Shown in pieces: positions 10,470-19,172 of a DNA stretch of 48,724 bases. The stretch covers positions 1 through 48,724 of the forward strand of contig JAUZSQ010000103.1 of assembly GCA_030949325.1 (NCBI GenBank). The letters run 5' to 3'. Position numbers and translations under genes: made by a program. This DNA comes from Sulfurovum sp. (lineage in GTDB: Bacteria > Campylobacterota > Campylobacteria > Campylobacterales > Sulfurovaceae). Position 1 is the first letter of the stretch; the number at the start of each line of letters is the position of its first letter. Below the pieces are notes generated by a model, which was not told where the DNA came from, did no database searches, and was given only the letters and a program-made list of their open reading frames with translations.

Positions 10470-10483
10470 TCCCCTAAGAATAA

Positions 10484-10511
10484 AGTAGAGAAGTGATACT
10501 CCTCCTCTACT
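10484..10511. terminator. hairpin between convergent genes
   Basis: AGTAGAG at 10484-10490 pairs with CTCTACT at 10505-10511, between the rhodanese stop (plus) and the outer-membrane protein stop (minus). Flanking AT-rich sequence would give a weak U-run in either direction, so a bidirectional terminator is plausible. Confidence 0.4.
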
Positions 10512-10512
10512 C

Positions 10513-11824
10513 CTAAAAACTATAAGAAATATCCATAAACACCATATCATTGTCTGAAATAGCATCAAAAAGTACAGAACCACCGATATAATCTACTACG
10601 CCTACATTCATGTTCATAGCGTCTGCTAGTTCGTATTTGACCCATGCTCTTTGGAAGCCTCCTTCGTCTAGCTTTTCTCCATAAAGTGAAAGCAAATAAT
10701 TCGCTGTAACTGTGGCATTTAAGAAATCTGAACTCACTCTAAAGGCATGTTGATATTCATTTTCTTGCAAAGGATTATATTCGGCTAAAAGCTTTTTTTG
10801 TATAGTCTTGTATTTGGCGTGTTACGATGTCATACGAGATGAGTGTATCGCTAATACCATTGTACTCTACACCCAAAAGTGCATCCATTCTACTAAACGC
10901 TTGTTCTCCTGTGGAAGTATATTTGAGTCCATCAAAATAGGCTAATTCTGTCTTGAATAGCCATGAACCAGAAAGGACATTGAGGGCTGTACCAAACATA
11001 GTGACTTTATCATGTACCATCAATGGTATTAACGCACTTTGGTCTATATATCCTGCATCATCATAGGTATGACTTGCATAAAAGTTAATATCCCAACCCG
11101 AAAACTCTGCACCAATGCTCAAGGCATAAGTCACATCATCATAACGCTCTTCTGAAGGCAGAGGAAAAGATACGGGATTGAAATCTCCTCCAAAAGGAGG
11201 ATTCTTGGAAAAGCGTTGTTCTACGATAGCCATAGGGGTAATACGCCAATTGCCTACAAAGTAATCCAGCTTCACCATCGTCACAGGCAGACGCAAGTCT
11301 TCTATATCCGTCATCGCAGGTCTACGGTTGTCTAAGGGATTGAGAATATCTGTCACACGAATCGTATCACTTCTACCCCAAACGACAACTTGACGACCGA
11401 GTTTATAATCCAAGCTATCGGTAATTTTACCTTCTATATAAGCATCATAAAGTTCGACTTCGGCTTCGAGTGCATTCAAGGTCTGGGAAGTAAAATCTCC
11501 TCTGTCTTTGAGACTGTAAATAGCATCATAATAGGCTTTGGCATTGATTTTGATACGGATACCATTGTCAAACTTATGTTCATAATCTAACAGTAATGAA
11601 GACTTTAGCGATGTGATGTTCTCATAAGGTGCATCATTATGCCAAGAAAAGGCTACTTGTTGTGTGATTTTACCTGTAAGTCCTGCAATCAGTCGGCTTG
11701 GACGCTCTTGGCTAGTCTCGTTGAGACTCTCATCATCAAAGCCATCTAGGTCTGTACTAAGTGCATCTGCATTCAAGAGGCTAACCAGAGATAAAAGCCA
11801 TAGCATACTCATAGGTTTTTTCAT
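10513..11824 (-). CDS. outer-membrane beta-barrel protein, DUF1302-like
   Basis: About 436 residues after removing one T from the T7 run at 10793-10799; uncorrected, the last 85 residues fall in another frame. It has a signal peptide (residues 1-19, ending LLNADA) and alternating aromatic/polar strands typical of a barrel. The conserved block LGRQVVVWGRSDTIRVTDIL followed by NPLDNRRP resembles the DUF1302 family, and the protein ends in FMDISYSF with the terminal Phe typical of BAM substrates. DUF1302 proteins commonly sit beside LolA-like (DUF1329-type) proteins and MMPL/RND permeases, exactly the arrangement here (3-bp gap to the LolA-like gene). Likely an outer-membrane channel or receptor of that export system; substrate unknown. 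Confidence 0.75.
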
Positions 11825-11827
11825 ATC

Positions 11828-12629
11828 TTAGAGTCCTTTTTCTAAGCGTCTTGTGCTAAAAAGGCTATCATTTAATGCTGTATTGACCTTAATATTGCTA
11901 AACTTCAAAACTGATTTATGGAGCATTTTTTTGCCTTTTTTCGTCGTCATACTCATTTCATCCACTACCCAAATACCATTTTGTTTATGTATCTTTTTGA
12001 TGTCCATATACTTCTTCTTAGCATTTTTCATATAATTAATCGCTCGTATTACTACATGGTTATCTTTGCGTATAATAGCAATCGTTTTGGTATATCCTGA
12101 TTCTTTAATCGTCTTTTTGTTGCGTGGTGTGGATTCTATCATCCATGCATCTTTGCCATAGACTTTGGTATCTTTAATAAATTTAAAATCATAATCTTCT
12201 AAGTTTCTATCCGTCATATCATAGTACGAAAAATCTGAACCCATGAAGCTACCACTTTTGTCAGCACTAGGGATTCTCTTGACTTTTTTTAACGCTGGAA
12301 GATAAAGCCATTGGTCATCATCTTTAGACGCATCATCATAATCATAGGTCAAAAATGCTGTATTTTTGACATCTGAAGGCGATTTAAAAAAACATCGTTT
12401 GGTATTCATCTACCCCAAAATCTTTGGAGTAGGACTTCATATCTCTGATTCTTTTTTTGCCATTTTTATCTATGAGAATCATCATCATATCTTGTTCAAT
12501 AGTTTGTCCATCATCTCTAGCATCTACTTTTTCCATAATCGCTCTGGCTTTGGCATCATCCGCTATGATGCTTGTGATGAGGAGTGAAAGTCCTAGACTT
12601 AGTATCACTAATATTTTTTTTGCGTTCAT
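11828..12629 (-). CDS. outer-membrane lipoprotein-sorting (LolA-like) protein
   Basis: About 266 residues once one base is removed from the A7 run at 12386-12392, which joins DEYQTMFF to KSPSDVKNTAFLTYDYDD. A signal peptide covers residues 1-22. The body matches the LolA-like family found beside RND permeases: DQWLYLPALKKVKRIPS, SFMGSDFSYYDM and KMLHKSVLKFSNIKVN. Such proteins adopt a half-barrel with a hydrophobic groove and are thought to carry lipidic cargo across the periplasm. It lies between the permease (26-bp gap) and the outer-membrane barrel (3-bp gap), fitting a three-part envelope lipid-export route. Family assignment is fairly secure, cargo unknown. Confidence 0.85.
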
Positions 12630-12655
12630 TTATAATCCTTTTAAGTATATGTATT

Positions 12656-15058
12656 TTATTTAACCCAACCCCATTTAGTCACTACCATCATAAGGGCAGG
12701 AGCTAAAAGGAGGTCAGAAAGAAGAGCCATAATAATCACTGAACCCGTAAGAAGTCCAAAGTTTTGTACCGAAATCATATTTGCCATCAAGTAAGAGAAG
12801 AACCCTAAAGACAGTACAATCGTCGTAATAAGCATCGCCTTTCCTGTGGTAAAAAAAGTCTGTTCAATCGCACGACTGGCATCTCCATGTTCTAGGTAGT
12901 AGCGTCTAAAATTGTGCATGAAGTGAATGGTATCATCAACAGCTAATCCAATGGCAATACTTCCAATAAGAAGCGTAAACATATCCAACGGGATATTCAT
13001 AGCAACCATAATCAAAAGCCCTACAATGATAGGGGCTAGGTTTGGTATCATTGCCAAAAGTCCTATACGCACAGAACCCAAAATAAACATCATCATAAAG
13101 CTAATCGCAATAAACGCAATCATATACGACTGTACCGAAGAATGTACCGATTGAGAAAACGTATTAATCAACAAAGGCATCATACCTGTGGTGCTTATTT
13201 CATCTTGAGGAAAACGCTTTTGTGCTTCGGATTTGACATAAGAAAGTACATCAACGGCTTTGACCGAATCTATCCATGGTAACTTCACGGTCACTCTTGC
13301 CTTGCTAAATTGGCTATCTACGACATCTTCTAAGTCATCACTTCCTGAATTTTCAAAGAGTAAAAGTTCTTGGGATACCAAATTGGCATTAGTAGGAATC
13401 GTATAATGTGCTTCTAGATTCTCATGTAAGGCTTTATTGGTCTCTTTGACAATAGTGGCGAGAGAAACCACTTTACCAATATGCGTATGGCTATCTACAT
13501 AATTCTCTAAGTCTTTGGAGAAGTCATTGAGGGTATTGAGTCTTACGGGGTCATTCCAACCATTTGTTTCTTTTGTATCTATAATGACTTCAATCGTCAC
13601 CGAACCATTGAGTGCTTCATCAATCACTTCTGTAGAAATCCTATCATAGCTATCTGGCTGAAACCACTTAAGAGGATTGTGTGAAAGCTCTATGTGCATC
13701 ACGGCTAAAGTAAGAGAGGAGATAACAAGTACAGCAGAACCTGCCAATATTGCTTTATAATACTTAATAGGTATCACAGCAAACTTTTTCATGATATTAT
13801 CAAGGCTATCATCTTCAGTTTTGACTTTTTGTTTGAGTTTAGTAAGGCTTAGAAGTGCAGGTAAAAGTGTCAAAGTAAGTACAAGAGAGACCATCACTCC
13901 CAAAGAAGCAAAAGTGCCCAAATCAGAAATAGGTGCCACTTCAGAACCCGAAAATGACCCCACACCAATCGCTGTAGTGACCGAGGTCATCGCAATAGCC
14001 AAGCCTGAATGCGCTAGCGTATAAGAAAGTGCTTCTTTTTTATTGCCTGTACGGTTAAAAGCATCAAAGAAGATGGACAAGATATGCACCGTAGCACCCA
14101 CCGAGACTGCCATCAACAGTGAGGGTACAATCTGCGTAGGCAGTTTAAATGCCGTTCCAGACCATGCCATTGCCCCAACGGTAACAAGCAAAGAAAGGAT
14201 AATGACAAGTAAAGGATAGACTACAGCCGAAACCCTTCTAAACATAATAAACAAGAACACAACAATAATCAAAAAGGTAATTCGCATAAACTTTTGCATA
14301 TCTGCTCTCATCTGCGTTTTGAGTGCATGATTGACAGAAGGTGACCCTGCTACATAAATCTCTATACTATCACTTTTGTATTTTGCTACAATTTCAAATA
14401 CTTTCTCAATAAGCTTGGCATTTTCTTCATCTGTTAAAAAGTCTCTTTTTGTATCTTGTTTTACCTCTGTTTGCGTATCAAAACCTTCATCAAAATCCTC
14501 TTCATCAGAGACAGCTACTTCACCCACACTAGAATAGGCATCCGTTTCTATCACAATCGTAGTCATCTTGCCCTCTTTGGAGATAAATAAATCTCTATAA
14601 AAAACAGAATCCATAGTCTGTGCTTTAATCACATCCACTTCTTTTTGTGTACTAGGAAAAGGTTCGAGTAAATCATCTGTAATCAGACTATCACCCTCAC
14701 CTCGTGTATTCCTCACATTATACAAAGAATCAATATCAGCTAAAAAAGGTACAGTATTTTCTAGCTCTTCATGGAGCTTCTTTAGGGTATTTAAGAATTC
14801 TAAGCTAAAGATATTATCACTTTTAAGTGCTATCATGACTTTTTCATCACGTCCAAATTGTGCGCGAAATGCATTATATTCTATCAATACGGGGTCATCT
14901 TCGTGCATAAAACCCTCGGTTGAAGTATCCATCGTAATTTGAGGTACATGAGACAGTGGGAATGCCAAGAGTGCAAAAAGCACGACGATGACTTTGAGAG
15001 GATTATCATGGATAAAGCCTCCAAAGCGTCCTAAGAGTTTTTCTAGTTTATTGTGCAT
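12656..15058 (-). CDS. MMPL/RND-family inner-membrane transporter
   Basis: Intact 800-residue protein with RND architecture of the hydrophobe-exporter type: first membrane helix at about 22-42, a large periplasmic loop, a helix bundle at about 240-400 (FLIIVVFLFIMFRR opening; HSGLAIAMTSVTTAIGVGSF in the middle), a second periplasmic loop, and a second bundle at about 630-795 containing GLAVDDTIHFMHNFRR, the conserved Asp-Asp region for proton coupling. Single proteins with two MMPL halves export lipids, hopanoids or similar hydrophobic compounds. The downstream LolA-like and barrel genes suggest cargo is handed across the periplasm. The upstream winged-helix gene is 31 bp away and probably controls the operon. 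Confidence 0.9.
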   Translation of the reverse strand: MHNKLEKLLGRFGGFIHDNPLKVIVVLFALLAFPLSHVPQITMDTSTEGFMHEDDPVLIEYNAFRAQFGRDEKVMIALKSDNIFSLEFLNTLKKLHEELENTVPFLADIDSLYNVRNTRGEGDSLITDDLLEPFPSTQKEVDVIKAQTMDSVFYRDLFISKEGKMTTIVIETDAYSSVGEVAVSDEEDFDEGFDTQTEVKQDTKRDFLTDEENAKLIEKVFEIVAKYKSDSIEIYVAGSPSVNHALKTQMRADMQKFMRITFLIIVVFLFIMFRRVSAVVYPLLVIILSLLVTVGAMAWSGTAFKLPTQIVPSLLMAVSVGATVHILSIFFDAFNRTGNKKEALSYTLAHSGLAIAMTSVTTAIGVGSFSGSEVAPISDLGTFASLGVMVSLVLTLTLLPALLSLTKLKQKVKTEDDSLDNIMKKFAVIPIKYYKAILAGSAVLVISSLTLAVMHIELSHNPLKWFQPDSYDRISTEVIDEALNGSVTIEVIIDTKETNGWNDPVRLNTLNDFSKDLENYVDSHTHIGKVVSLATIVKETNKALHENLEAHYTIPTNANLVSQELLLFENSGSDDLEDVVDSQFSKARVTVKLPWIDSVKAVDVLSYVKSEAQKRFPQDEISTTGMMPLLINTFSQSVHSSVQSYMIAFIAISFMMMFILGSVRIGLLAMIPNLAPIIVGLLIMVAMNIPLDMFTLLIGSIAIGLAVDDTIHFMHNFRRYYLEHGDASRAIEQTFFTTGKAMLITTIVLSLGFFSYLMANMISVQNFGLLTGSVIIMALLSDLLLAPALMMVVTKWGWVK

Positions 15059-15089
15059 TATTTTTCCTTATAATTTGTGAAATGTGACA

Positions 15090-15368
15090 TTAATTGTCTT
15101 CTATAAATTGTTTCAGTGCTTCAATATATCTATCAAAAGATTCTCGTCCCTTAGGGGCGATGTGTACAATCGTTTTGGGTCGTTTGCCTTCAAATGTCTT
15201 TTCTATCAAGACATAAGATTCTTTTTCTAGTTTAGATAGATGCGAAGAGAGATTCCCATCGGTCACAGCGAGACTCTCTTTGAGAGCCTTAAAAGGTATA
15301 GCATCATTGGCAATGAGTATAGACATCAACTTTGAGCGTACAGTTTGATGTAAAAGTGGGTCAAACAT
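15090..15368 (-). CDS. small winged-helix transcriptional regulator
   Basis: A 92-residue protein made almost entirely of one winged helix-turn-helix domain: VRSKLMSILIANDAIPFKAL, then the recognition region VTDGNLSSHLSKLEKE, then the wing KTFEGKRPKTIVHI. This is the ArsR/MarR-like single-domain type (Pfam HTH_34, from memory). Its start directly abuts the stop of the upstream membrane-protein gene, so the two are translationally coupled. It precedes the RND permease and is the obvious candidate regulator of this operon; the ligand is unknown. Confidence 0.85.
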   Translation of the reverse strand: MFDPLLHQTVRSKLMSILIANDAIPFKALKESLAVTDGNLSSHLSKLEKESYVLIEKTFEGKRPKTIVHIAPKGRESFDRYIEALKQFIEDN

Positions 15369-16016
15369 CTAGTTTCCCTCTGCCTCTTGACTCATCTTTA
15401 TCGCCTTTTTTTGTTGCCATGCAATGATTGCTGGAAAAATAGAAAGCCCAAGCACAACATACATCTGTACAAAAATAAAACAAGAAGAATCCGTACCCAC
15501 CAGATGCTCCATATATCCACCAATCCCCAACAAAAATACTGCCACAAAGATATTGAGCTGTGCCATTTGGCTAAAGCGTGGAATATTCAAGACATACCCT
15601 ACAGCAAAATACCCAATAGAAACAAGAAAAATCCATGAAAGATAAATAGGAATATAAAGCTCATACCTCGCCAAAGTCGTAGAAAGTACAATCAAGAAAA
15701 AAGAAAGCATCAGAAAGTTTTTCATAATAAATCGCTGACGTAAAGTACAATCTTCTATATCATACTGTTGATTCTCTTTTTTGGTCATCATCCCTTCAGA
15801 AACAAATCCTAACGTAATCAAAATAAAAATAACCGAAGTACCAAAGACTATACTCTGCTCATACAAAGGTATCATCACCACAGTCAAAATAGCAACAACG
15901 ACACTCCACACATACACAGCATTATAATTATAAGGAAAAAAAGTTCGTTTATCTACAAGATGATTTTTAATCTCACTAATCTGCCGTAATGCCTCTGCTC
16001 TCTCATCTAACATCAT
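15369..16016 (-). CDS. polytopic membrane protein of unknown function
   Basis: A reading frame opens with TTG at 16034, but AAAAAGG lies just before the paired ATG codons at 16016 and 16013, so one of these is the likely start (about 215 residues). A cytoplasmic helical N-terminus (LDERAEALRQISEIKNHL) is followed by about six membrane helices in three pairs and a basic C-terminus. I recognise no family. It is coupled to the winged-helix regulator and heads the operon; in other bacteria small membrane proteins paired this way can act as sensors or co-regulators, which is inference only. Confidence 0.7.
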   Translation of the reverse strand: MMLDERAEALRQISEIKNHLVDKRTFFPYNYNAVYVWSVVVAILTVVMIPLYEQSIVFGTSVIFILITLGFVSEGMMTKKENQQYDIEDCTLRQRFIMKNFLMLSFFLIVLSTTLARYELYIPIYLSWIFLVSIGYFAVGYVLNIPRFSQMAQLNIFVAVFLLGIGGYMEHLVGTDSSCFIFVQMYVVLGLSIFPAIIAWQQKKAIKMSQEAEGN

Positions 16017-16121
16017 TTTCCTTTTTATTTTCAAAGTACTTTGTCTTGCAAAGTATATCTTAAATGGCTTAAGAAATAATGCTTAGACAAGGCAAAGCAC
16101 AAAAATAAAGCACCCATTGAG

Positions 16122-16143
16122 CCTTATATCTCACTATATAAGG
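16122..16143. promoter_or_regulatory. 22-bp palindrome in divergent promoter region
   Basis: CCTTATAT, six bases, ATATAAGG: perfect 8-bp arms, 40 bp upstream of the DmsB-DmsC fusion start and about 106 bp upstream of the export operon on the other strand. The spacing suits an operator controlling the oxidoreductase gene; the 149-bp intergenic region holds no gene. Confidence 0.45.
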
Positions 16144-16183
16144 TAGAATATGAAAAAAGTTACACACTAGACAAGAGGAACAG

Positions 16184-17785
16184 ATGCAAAATACCTTAAG
16201 TAAAGAAACACCCTTAGAAGACTTTTTAAGTCATAAGACCAATACTGGAATGCAATGTGGCAATTATAGCATTGACTTGCCTGAGCTAAATAAAGGAGAG
16301 CAGTATCGCTTTCATTTTGATGCTACGGCTTGTGTAGGGTGTCATTGTTGTGAGGTGGCGTGTAATGAGCAAAATGCCAATCCTGATGACATCAAATGGC
16401 GTAGAGTTGGCGAGATGGAAACAGGTACTTTTCCAGATACCCTTCAGATGTTTAATTCTATGTCTTGTAACCATTGTCTTGAGCCTGAATGTCTTATTGG
16501 TTGTCCGACGGAGTCTTATATCAAATTTGACAATGGGATTGTGTGGCATGATGACCCTAGCTGTATTGGTTGTCAATATTGTACTTGGAATTGTCCTTAT
16601 GAAGTGCCTTCTTTTAATGCTGATAGAGGGATTGTGACCAAGTGTCATATGTGTGCTGATAAGCTTGAAATGGGACAAAGTCCTGCTTGTGTTCAGGCTT
16701 GTCCGTCCAATGCGATTGAGATTGAGACCTTTAATGTCAAGCAATGGTTGGACGAAGATATGGCAAAAGAGGGTGTTGCTCCTCATTTGCCTGATACCCA
16801 GATTACCAAGCCTACGACGCGTTATACTTTGCCCGAACTCAAAGGCGATGAAGTCTTTCGTCCTGCTGATGAACATTTACTCAAACCTGCCCATGCTGAA
16901 TTGCCTTTGGTCTTTATGACGGTGCTAACCCAAGTGAGTTTAGGTGCATTTTTGGCATTGTTTTTGGGGCAAATTTTGTTTTCTTTGGGCTTCAATCTGC
17001 CTGAACCTACGCTTGTGATGGCGATTTTGGCATTTGCTCCTTCTGCCATTGGTTTGCCTTTGTCTGCTTTGCATTTGGGTCGCCCTATTATGGCACTGAC
17101 TGCGATGCGAAACTGGCGTACTTCGTGGTTGAGTCGTGAGGCGATTGCTTTGGGTGCATTTACTGGCTTGGCTTCGGTCGTCGTAGCGATGGTATATTTG
17201 GGCATCAAAGGGTTTCCACTTATCGCTGTAGAAGCCTTGACTTTGGCTGTTGGGATTTATGGTATTTACGCACAATCCATGATATACCGTATCAAAGCCA
17301 GACCTTCTTGGGACAGAAAATCCACAAACAAACGCTTTTTTGGTACAGCCTATGTCGGATTTTTACTCATCGCCACAGCCTTACTCATCGGCAATGGTAG
17401 CCAAGGCGTGATGGTACTTTTGGCAATTACCCTCCTCGCAGGAATGGGACAAATCTTGGTAATATGGGAAGAAATACTCTTTTACAAAAACCTAGACAAA
17501 GAAGACACACTCTTTTACCAATACAATAGAAGCAAAATATTACTTGATGAACACTTTGGAAATATCAAAAAATTTAGGGTCTATTCTCTCATCACATTTG
17601 CCTTGGCATTACCACTTTTGGCAATACTTTTTACGGCAAGTGGATTGATTACTTTGGCGATAATCACGCTTAGTATCGCTACAGTTGGCGCATTGGTGAG
17701 TGAACTCTCTGGACGCTATTTGTTTTATAGAACCGTTGTGCCTTTGGGGTTGGCAGGGAACTTTTTCGCTGGGAATCAGAGGTAA
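16184..17785 (+). CDS. fused DmsB-DmsC: iron-sulfur and membrane-anchor subunit of a molybdoenzyme
   Basis: Intact 533-residue fusion. Residues about 40-195 form a DmsB-type electron-transfer domain with four cysteine clusters: CVGCHCCEVAC, CNHCLEPECLIGC, CIGCQYCTWNC and CHMCADKLEMGQSPACVQAC, enough for four [4Fe-4S] centres. Residues about 235-533 form a DmsC-type quinol-oxidising anchor with about eight membrane helices, including SALHLGRPIMAL and NWRTSWLSREA, both family hallmarks. It passes electrons between menaquinol and the molybdopterin subunit. Normally dmsA, B and C are separate and A comes first; here B and C are fused and precede the catalytic gene. There is no Tat signal. A diverged copy of its last 28 codons recurs at 19199-19282 beyond an inserted toxin-antitoxin block. 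Confidence 0.9.
   Translation: MQNTLSKETPLEDFLSHKTNTGMQCGNYSIDLPELNKGEQYRFHFDATACVGCHCCEVACNEQNANPDDIKWRRVGEMETGTFPDTLQMFNSMSCNHCLEPECLIGCPTESYIKFDNGIVWHDDPSCIGCQYCTWNCPYEVPSFNADRGIVTKCHMCADKLEMGQSPACVQACPSNAIEIETFNVKQWLDEDMAKEGVAPHLPDTQITKPTTRYTLPELKGDEVFRPADEHLLKPAHAELPLVFMTVLTQVSLGAFLALFLGQILFSLGFNLPEPTLVMAILAFAPSAIGLPLSALHLGRPIMALTAMRNWRTSWLSREAIALGAFTGLASVVVAMVYLGIKGFPLIAVEALTLAVGIYGIYAQSMIYRIKARPSWDRKSTNKRFFGTAYVGFLLIATALLIGNGSQGVMVLLAITLLAGMGQILVIWEEILFYKNLDKEDTLFYQYNRSKILLDEHFGNIKKFRVYSLITFALALPLLAILFTASGLITLAIITLSIATVGALVSELSGRYLFYRTVVPLGLAGNFFAGNQR
17702..17785 (+). repeat. direct repeat, copy 1: 3' end of the DmsB-DmsC gene
   Basis: The final 28 codons of the fusion gene, beginning ELSGRYLFY and ending NFFAGNQR. 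They match 19199-19282 at about 71 of 84 positions by eye, with most differences synonymous. The two copies bracket the toxin-antitoxin insert. Confidence 0.8.
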
Positions 17786-17794
17786 ATAAGCTAG

Positions 17795-17830
17795 TTGACA
17801 ATTAAGATATTCTGTACTATAATAAGTACA
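17795..17830 (+). promoter_or_regulatory. consensus promoter and operator of the YefM-YoeB module
   Basis: TTGACA at 17795-17800, a 17-bp spacer, and TATAAT at 17818-17823: a perfect sigma-70 promoter. A palindrome TGTACT-N6-AGTACA at 17813-17830 straddles the -10 box. YefM proteins are known to bind palindromes with a TGTACA core, so this is very likely the autoregulatory operator. Confidence 0.85.
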
Positions 17831-17855
17831 ATATATGGAACATAAAGGATAAAAT

Positions 17856-18143
17856 ATGCAAGTAGTCAATTTTACAGAAGCAAGAAATAATTTAAAATCA
17901 CTTTGTGATACAGTGTATGCAAATAGTGAGGAAGTGATTGTCAATCGCAAAAATGGTGAAAATGTGGTGATTATCTCATTGGAAAGCTATAATGCTTTAC
18001 AAGAAACTGCCTATCTCTTAGCATCTCCACAAAATAAAAAGCGTTTGCTATCGTCTCTTTCTCAAATGACACTCGATACAGGGAAAGTCACTAGACAAGA
18101 AGAAATTGTAGAATTAATGAACGGCTATACCTTTTACAGATGA
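17856..18143 (+). CDS. yefM: YefM/Phd-family antitoxin
   Basis: A 95-residue frame whose first 85 or so residues are a typical YefM antitoxin: MQVVNFTEARNNLKSL at the DNA-binding N-terminus, then VIVNRKNGENVVIISLESYNAL, followed by the flexible toxin-neutralising tail. It represses its own promoter and neutralises the YoeB toxin encoded next. The last residues (MNGYTFYR) run into what should be the toxin start, because the toxin ATG at 18117 is in the same frame here. A base error near the junction is likely, so the true antitoxin C-terminus is uncertain. Confidence 0.9.
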   Translation: MQVVNFTEARNNLKSLCDTVYANSEEVIVNRKNGENVVIISLESYNALQETAYLLASPQNKKRLLSSLSQMTLDTGKVTRQEEIVELMNGYTFYR

Positions 18144-18381
18144 AGCATGGGAAGATTATTGTTATTGGCAAAGTCAAGACAAAAAAATACTCAAAAAGAT
18201 AAATACACTTCTAAAAGAAATCAAGAGAAGACCTTTTGAAGGCACAGGAAAACCTGAAATGCTCAAACATGAACTTCAAAACTGTTGGTCAAGACGCATC
18301 AACCAAGAACATCGTATCGTCTATGAAGTTTTTGATACGCAGGTTAATGTATTGGCTTGTCGGTATCATTATGGGAGTTAA
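18117..18381 (+). pseudogene. yoeB: YoeB-family mRNA interferase toxin, one-base frame break
   Basis: Reading from the ATG at 18117, one base too many in the T4 run at 18132-18135 gives an early stop. With one T removed the product is 87 residues matching YoeB along its length: TDEAWEDYCYWQSQDKKILKKIN, PFEGTGKPEMLKHEL, WSRRINQEHRIVY and CRYHYGS. The catalytic Arg and the His of RYHY are present. YoeB is a ribosome-dependent RNase that cleaves mRNA in the A site. The break may be a sequencing error, as elsewhere in the window, or a real inactivation. Identity is secure, functional status open. Confidence 0.85.
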
Positions 18382-18505
18382 AAAATATTATAAAAATCTC
18401 AAAAACACTTTAATTATAGTAATGGCGTAGATAGAAAAGAAAATACAGAAGATGATATATATTTATCAAAATGTAAAGAAAAACTATGAGCATCAAAATC
18501 AAAAT

Positions 18506-18534
18506 TTGACACAGACAAAACCCCATGCTATAAT
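18506..18534 (+). promoter_or_regulatory. consensus sigma-70 promoter of the second toxin-antitoxin module
   Basis: TTGACA at 18506-18511, 17-bp spacer, TATAAT at 18529-18534, a perfect consensus, 25 bp before the antitoxin ATG at 18560. The 124 bp between the YoeB stop and this promoter hold nothing recognisable. Confidence 0.85.
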
Positions 18535-18559
18535 ACCTACAATAGATAAGGAGAATACT

Positions 18560-18817
18560 ATGGTACAAACATACAGTAATCAAGTTGAAAAAGTGACTTT
18601 TAATATCTCTGTTGAGCTAAAAGAACAAGTAATAGCTCTAAAAGAAGAACTTCATGTGTCTCTTTCTAGTATATATAATGAAGCCATCGCTAATCATCTC
18701 AAACAAAAAGAACGCGATAAATGGCAAAAAGGTGTTGCTTTGGCACTGGATGATAAAGAGTATAGAGAACTTAGCAAAGAATTAAGTGCAGATGTTGGAG
18801 ATGTATATGAATATTAG
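18560..18817 (+). CDS. ribbon-helix-helix-type antitoxin of a MazEF/PemIK-like pair
   Basis: The ATG at 18560 follows AAGGAG and lies just after a consensus promoter; a longer in-frame start at 18452 would begin upstream of that promoter and is rejected. The 85-residue product starts with a short strand and two helices (VTFNISVELKEQVIALKEEL, SLSSIYNEAIANHL) that look like a ribbon-helix-helix DNA-binding domain, followed by an acidic tail (LSKELSADVGDVYEY) of the kind that blocks the toxin. It overlaps the toxin start by 11 bp. The pairing with a MazF-like toxin supports the antitoxin call; the exact family is uncertain. Confidence 0.75.
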   Translation: MVQTYSNQVEKVTFNISVELKEQVIALKEELHVSLSSIYNEAIANHLKQKERDKWQKGVALALDDKEYRELSKELSADVGDVYEY

Positions 18818-19172
18818 CCAAGGTGACATTTGGATGGTGAAGTTTTACCCTCAAGTAGGTTCTGAGATTTCAAAATTACGCCCTGCTGTTGTGGTAAGTC
18901 ATGACACCATAGGTAAATTACCTCTAAAAACCATAGTCCCTATTACGGATTGGAAAGTAAACTATACACACTACCCTTGGATGGCACAGATAAAAGTAGA
19001 TAAAGAAAATGGTCTTTCAAAAGTATCAGCTGTAGATTGTTTTCAAGTGAAAAATTTTGCAAATGAACGATTGGTAGAAAAAATAGGTGTTATAGATGAT
19101 ATATTACTTAAAACGATTCATCAGACTATCGCAAAAGTATTAAATCCAAATTATCAGTTAAGACTATTATGA
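18807..19172 (+). CDS. MazF/PemK-family mRNA interferase toxin
   Basis: I take the ATG at 18807 (MNISQGDIWMVKF) rather than the upstream in-frame starts, because MazF proteins begin just before the GDIW strand. The 121-residue product shows the family's features: QGDIWMVKFYPQVGSE, the conserved KLRPAVVVSHD, TIVPITDW, and later LSKVSAVDCFQVKNF. These sequence-specific RNases cut free mRNA. The start overlaps the antitoxin stop by 11 bp, a coupled arrangement usual for such pairs. The frame is intact, so this toxin is probably functional and needs its antitoxin. Confidence 0.9.
   Translation: MNISQGDIWMVKFYPQVGSEISKLRPAVVVSHDTIGKLPLKTIVPITDWKVNYTHYPWMAQIKVDKENGLSKVSAVDCFQVKNFANERLVEKIGVIDDILLKTIHQTIAKVLNPNYQLRLL

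Noticed and set aside
16286..16876. A 196-residue minus-strand frame inside the DmsB-DmsC gene
   Set aside because: The plus strand has the cysteine clusters of a known family; this frame is its shadow.
18452..18559. Longer N-terminus for the second antitoxin
   Set aside because: It would start upstream of the gene's own consensus promoter and lacks a ribosome site; ATG 18560 has AAGGAG.
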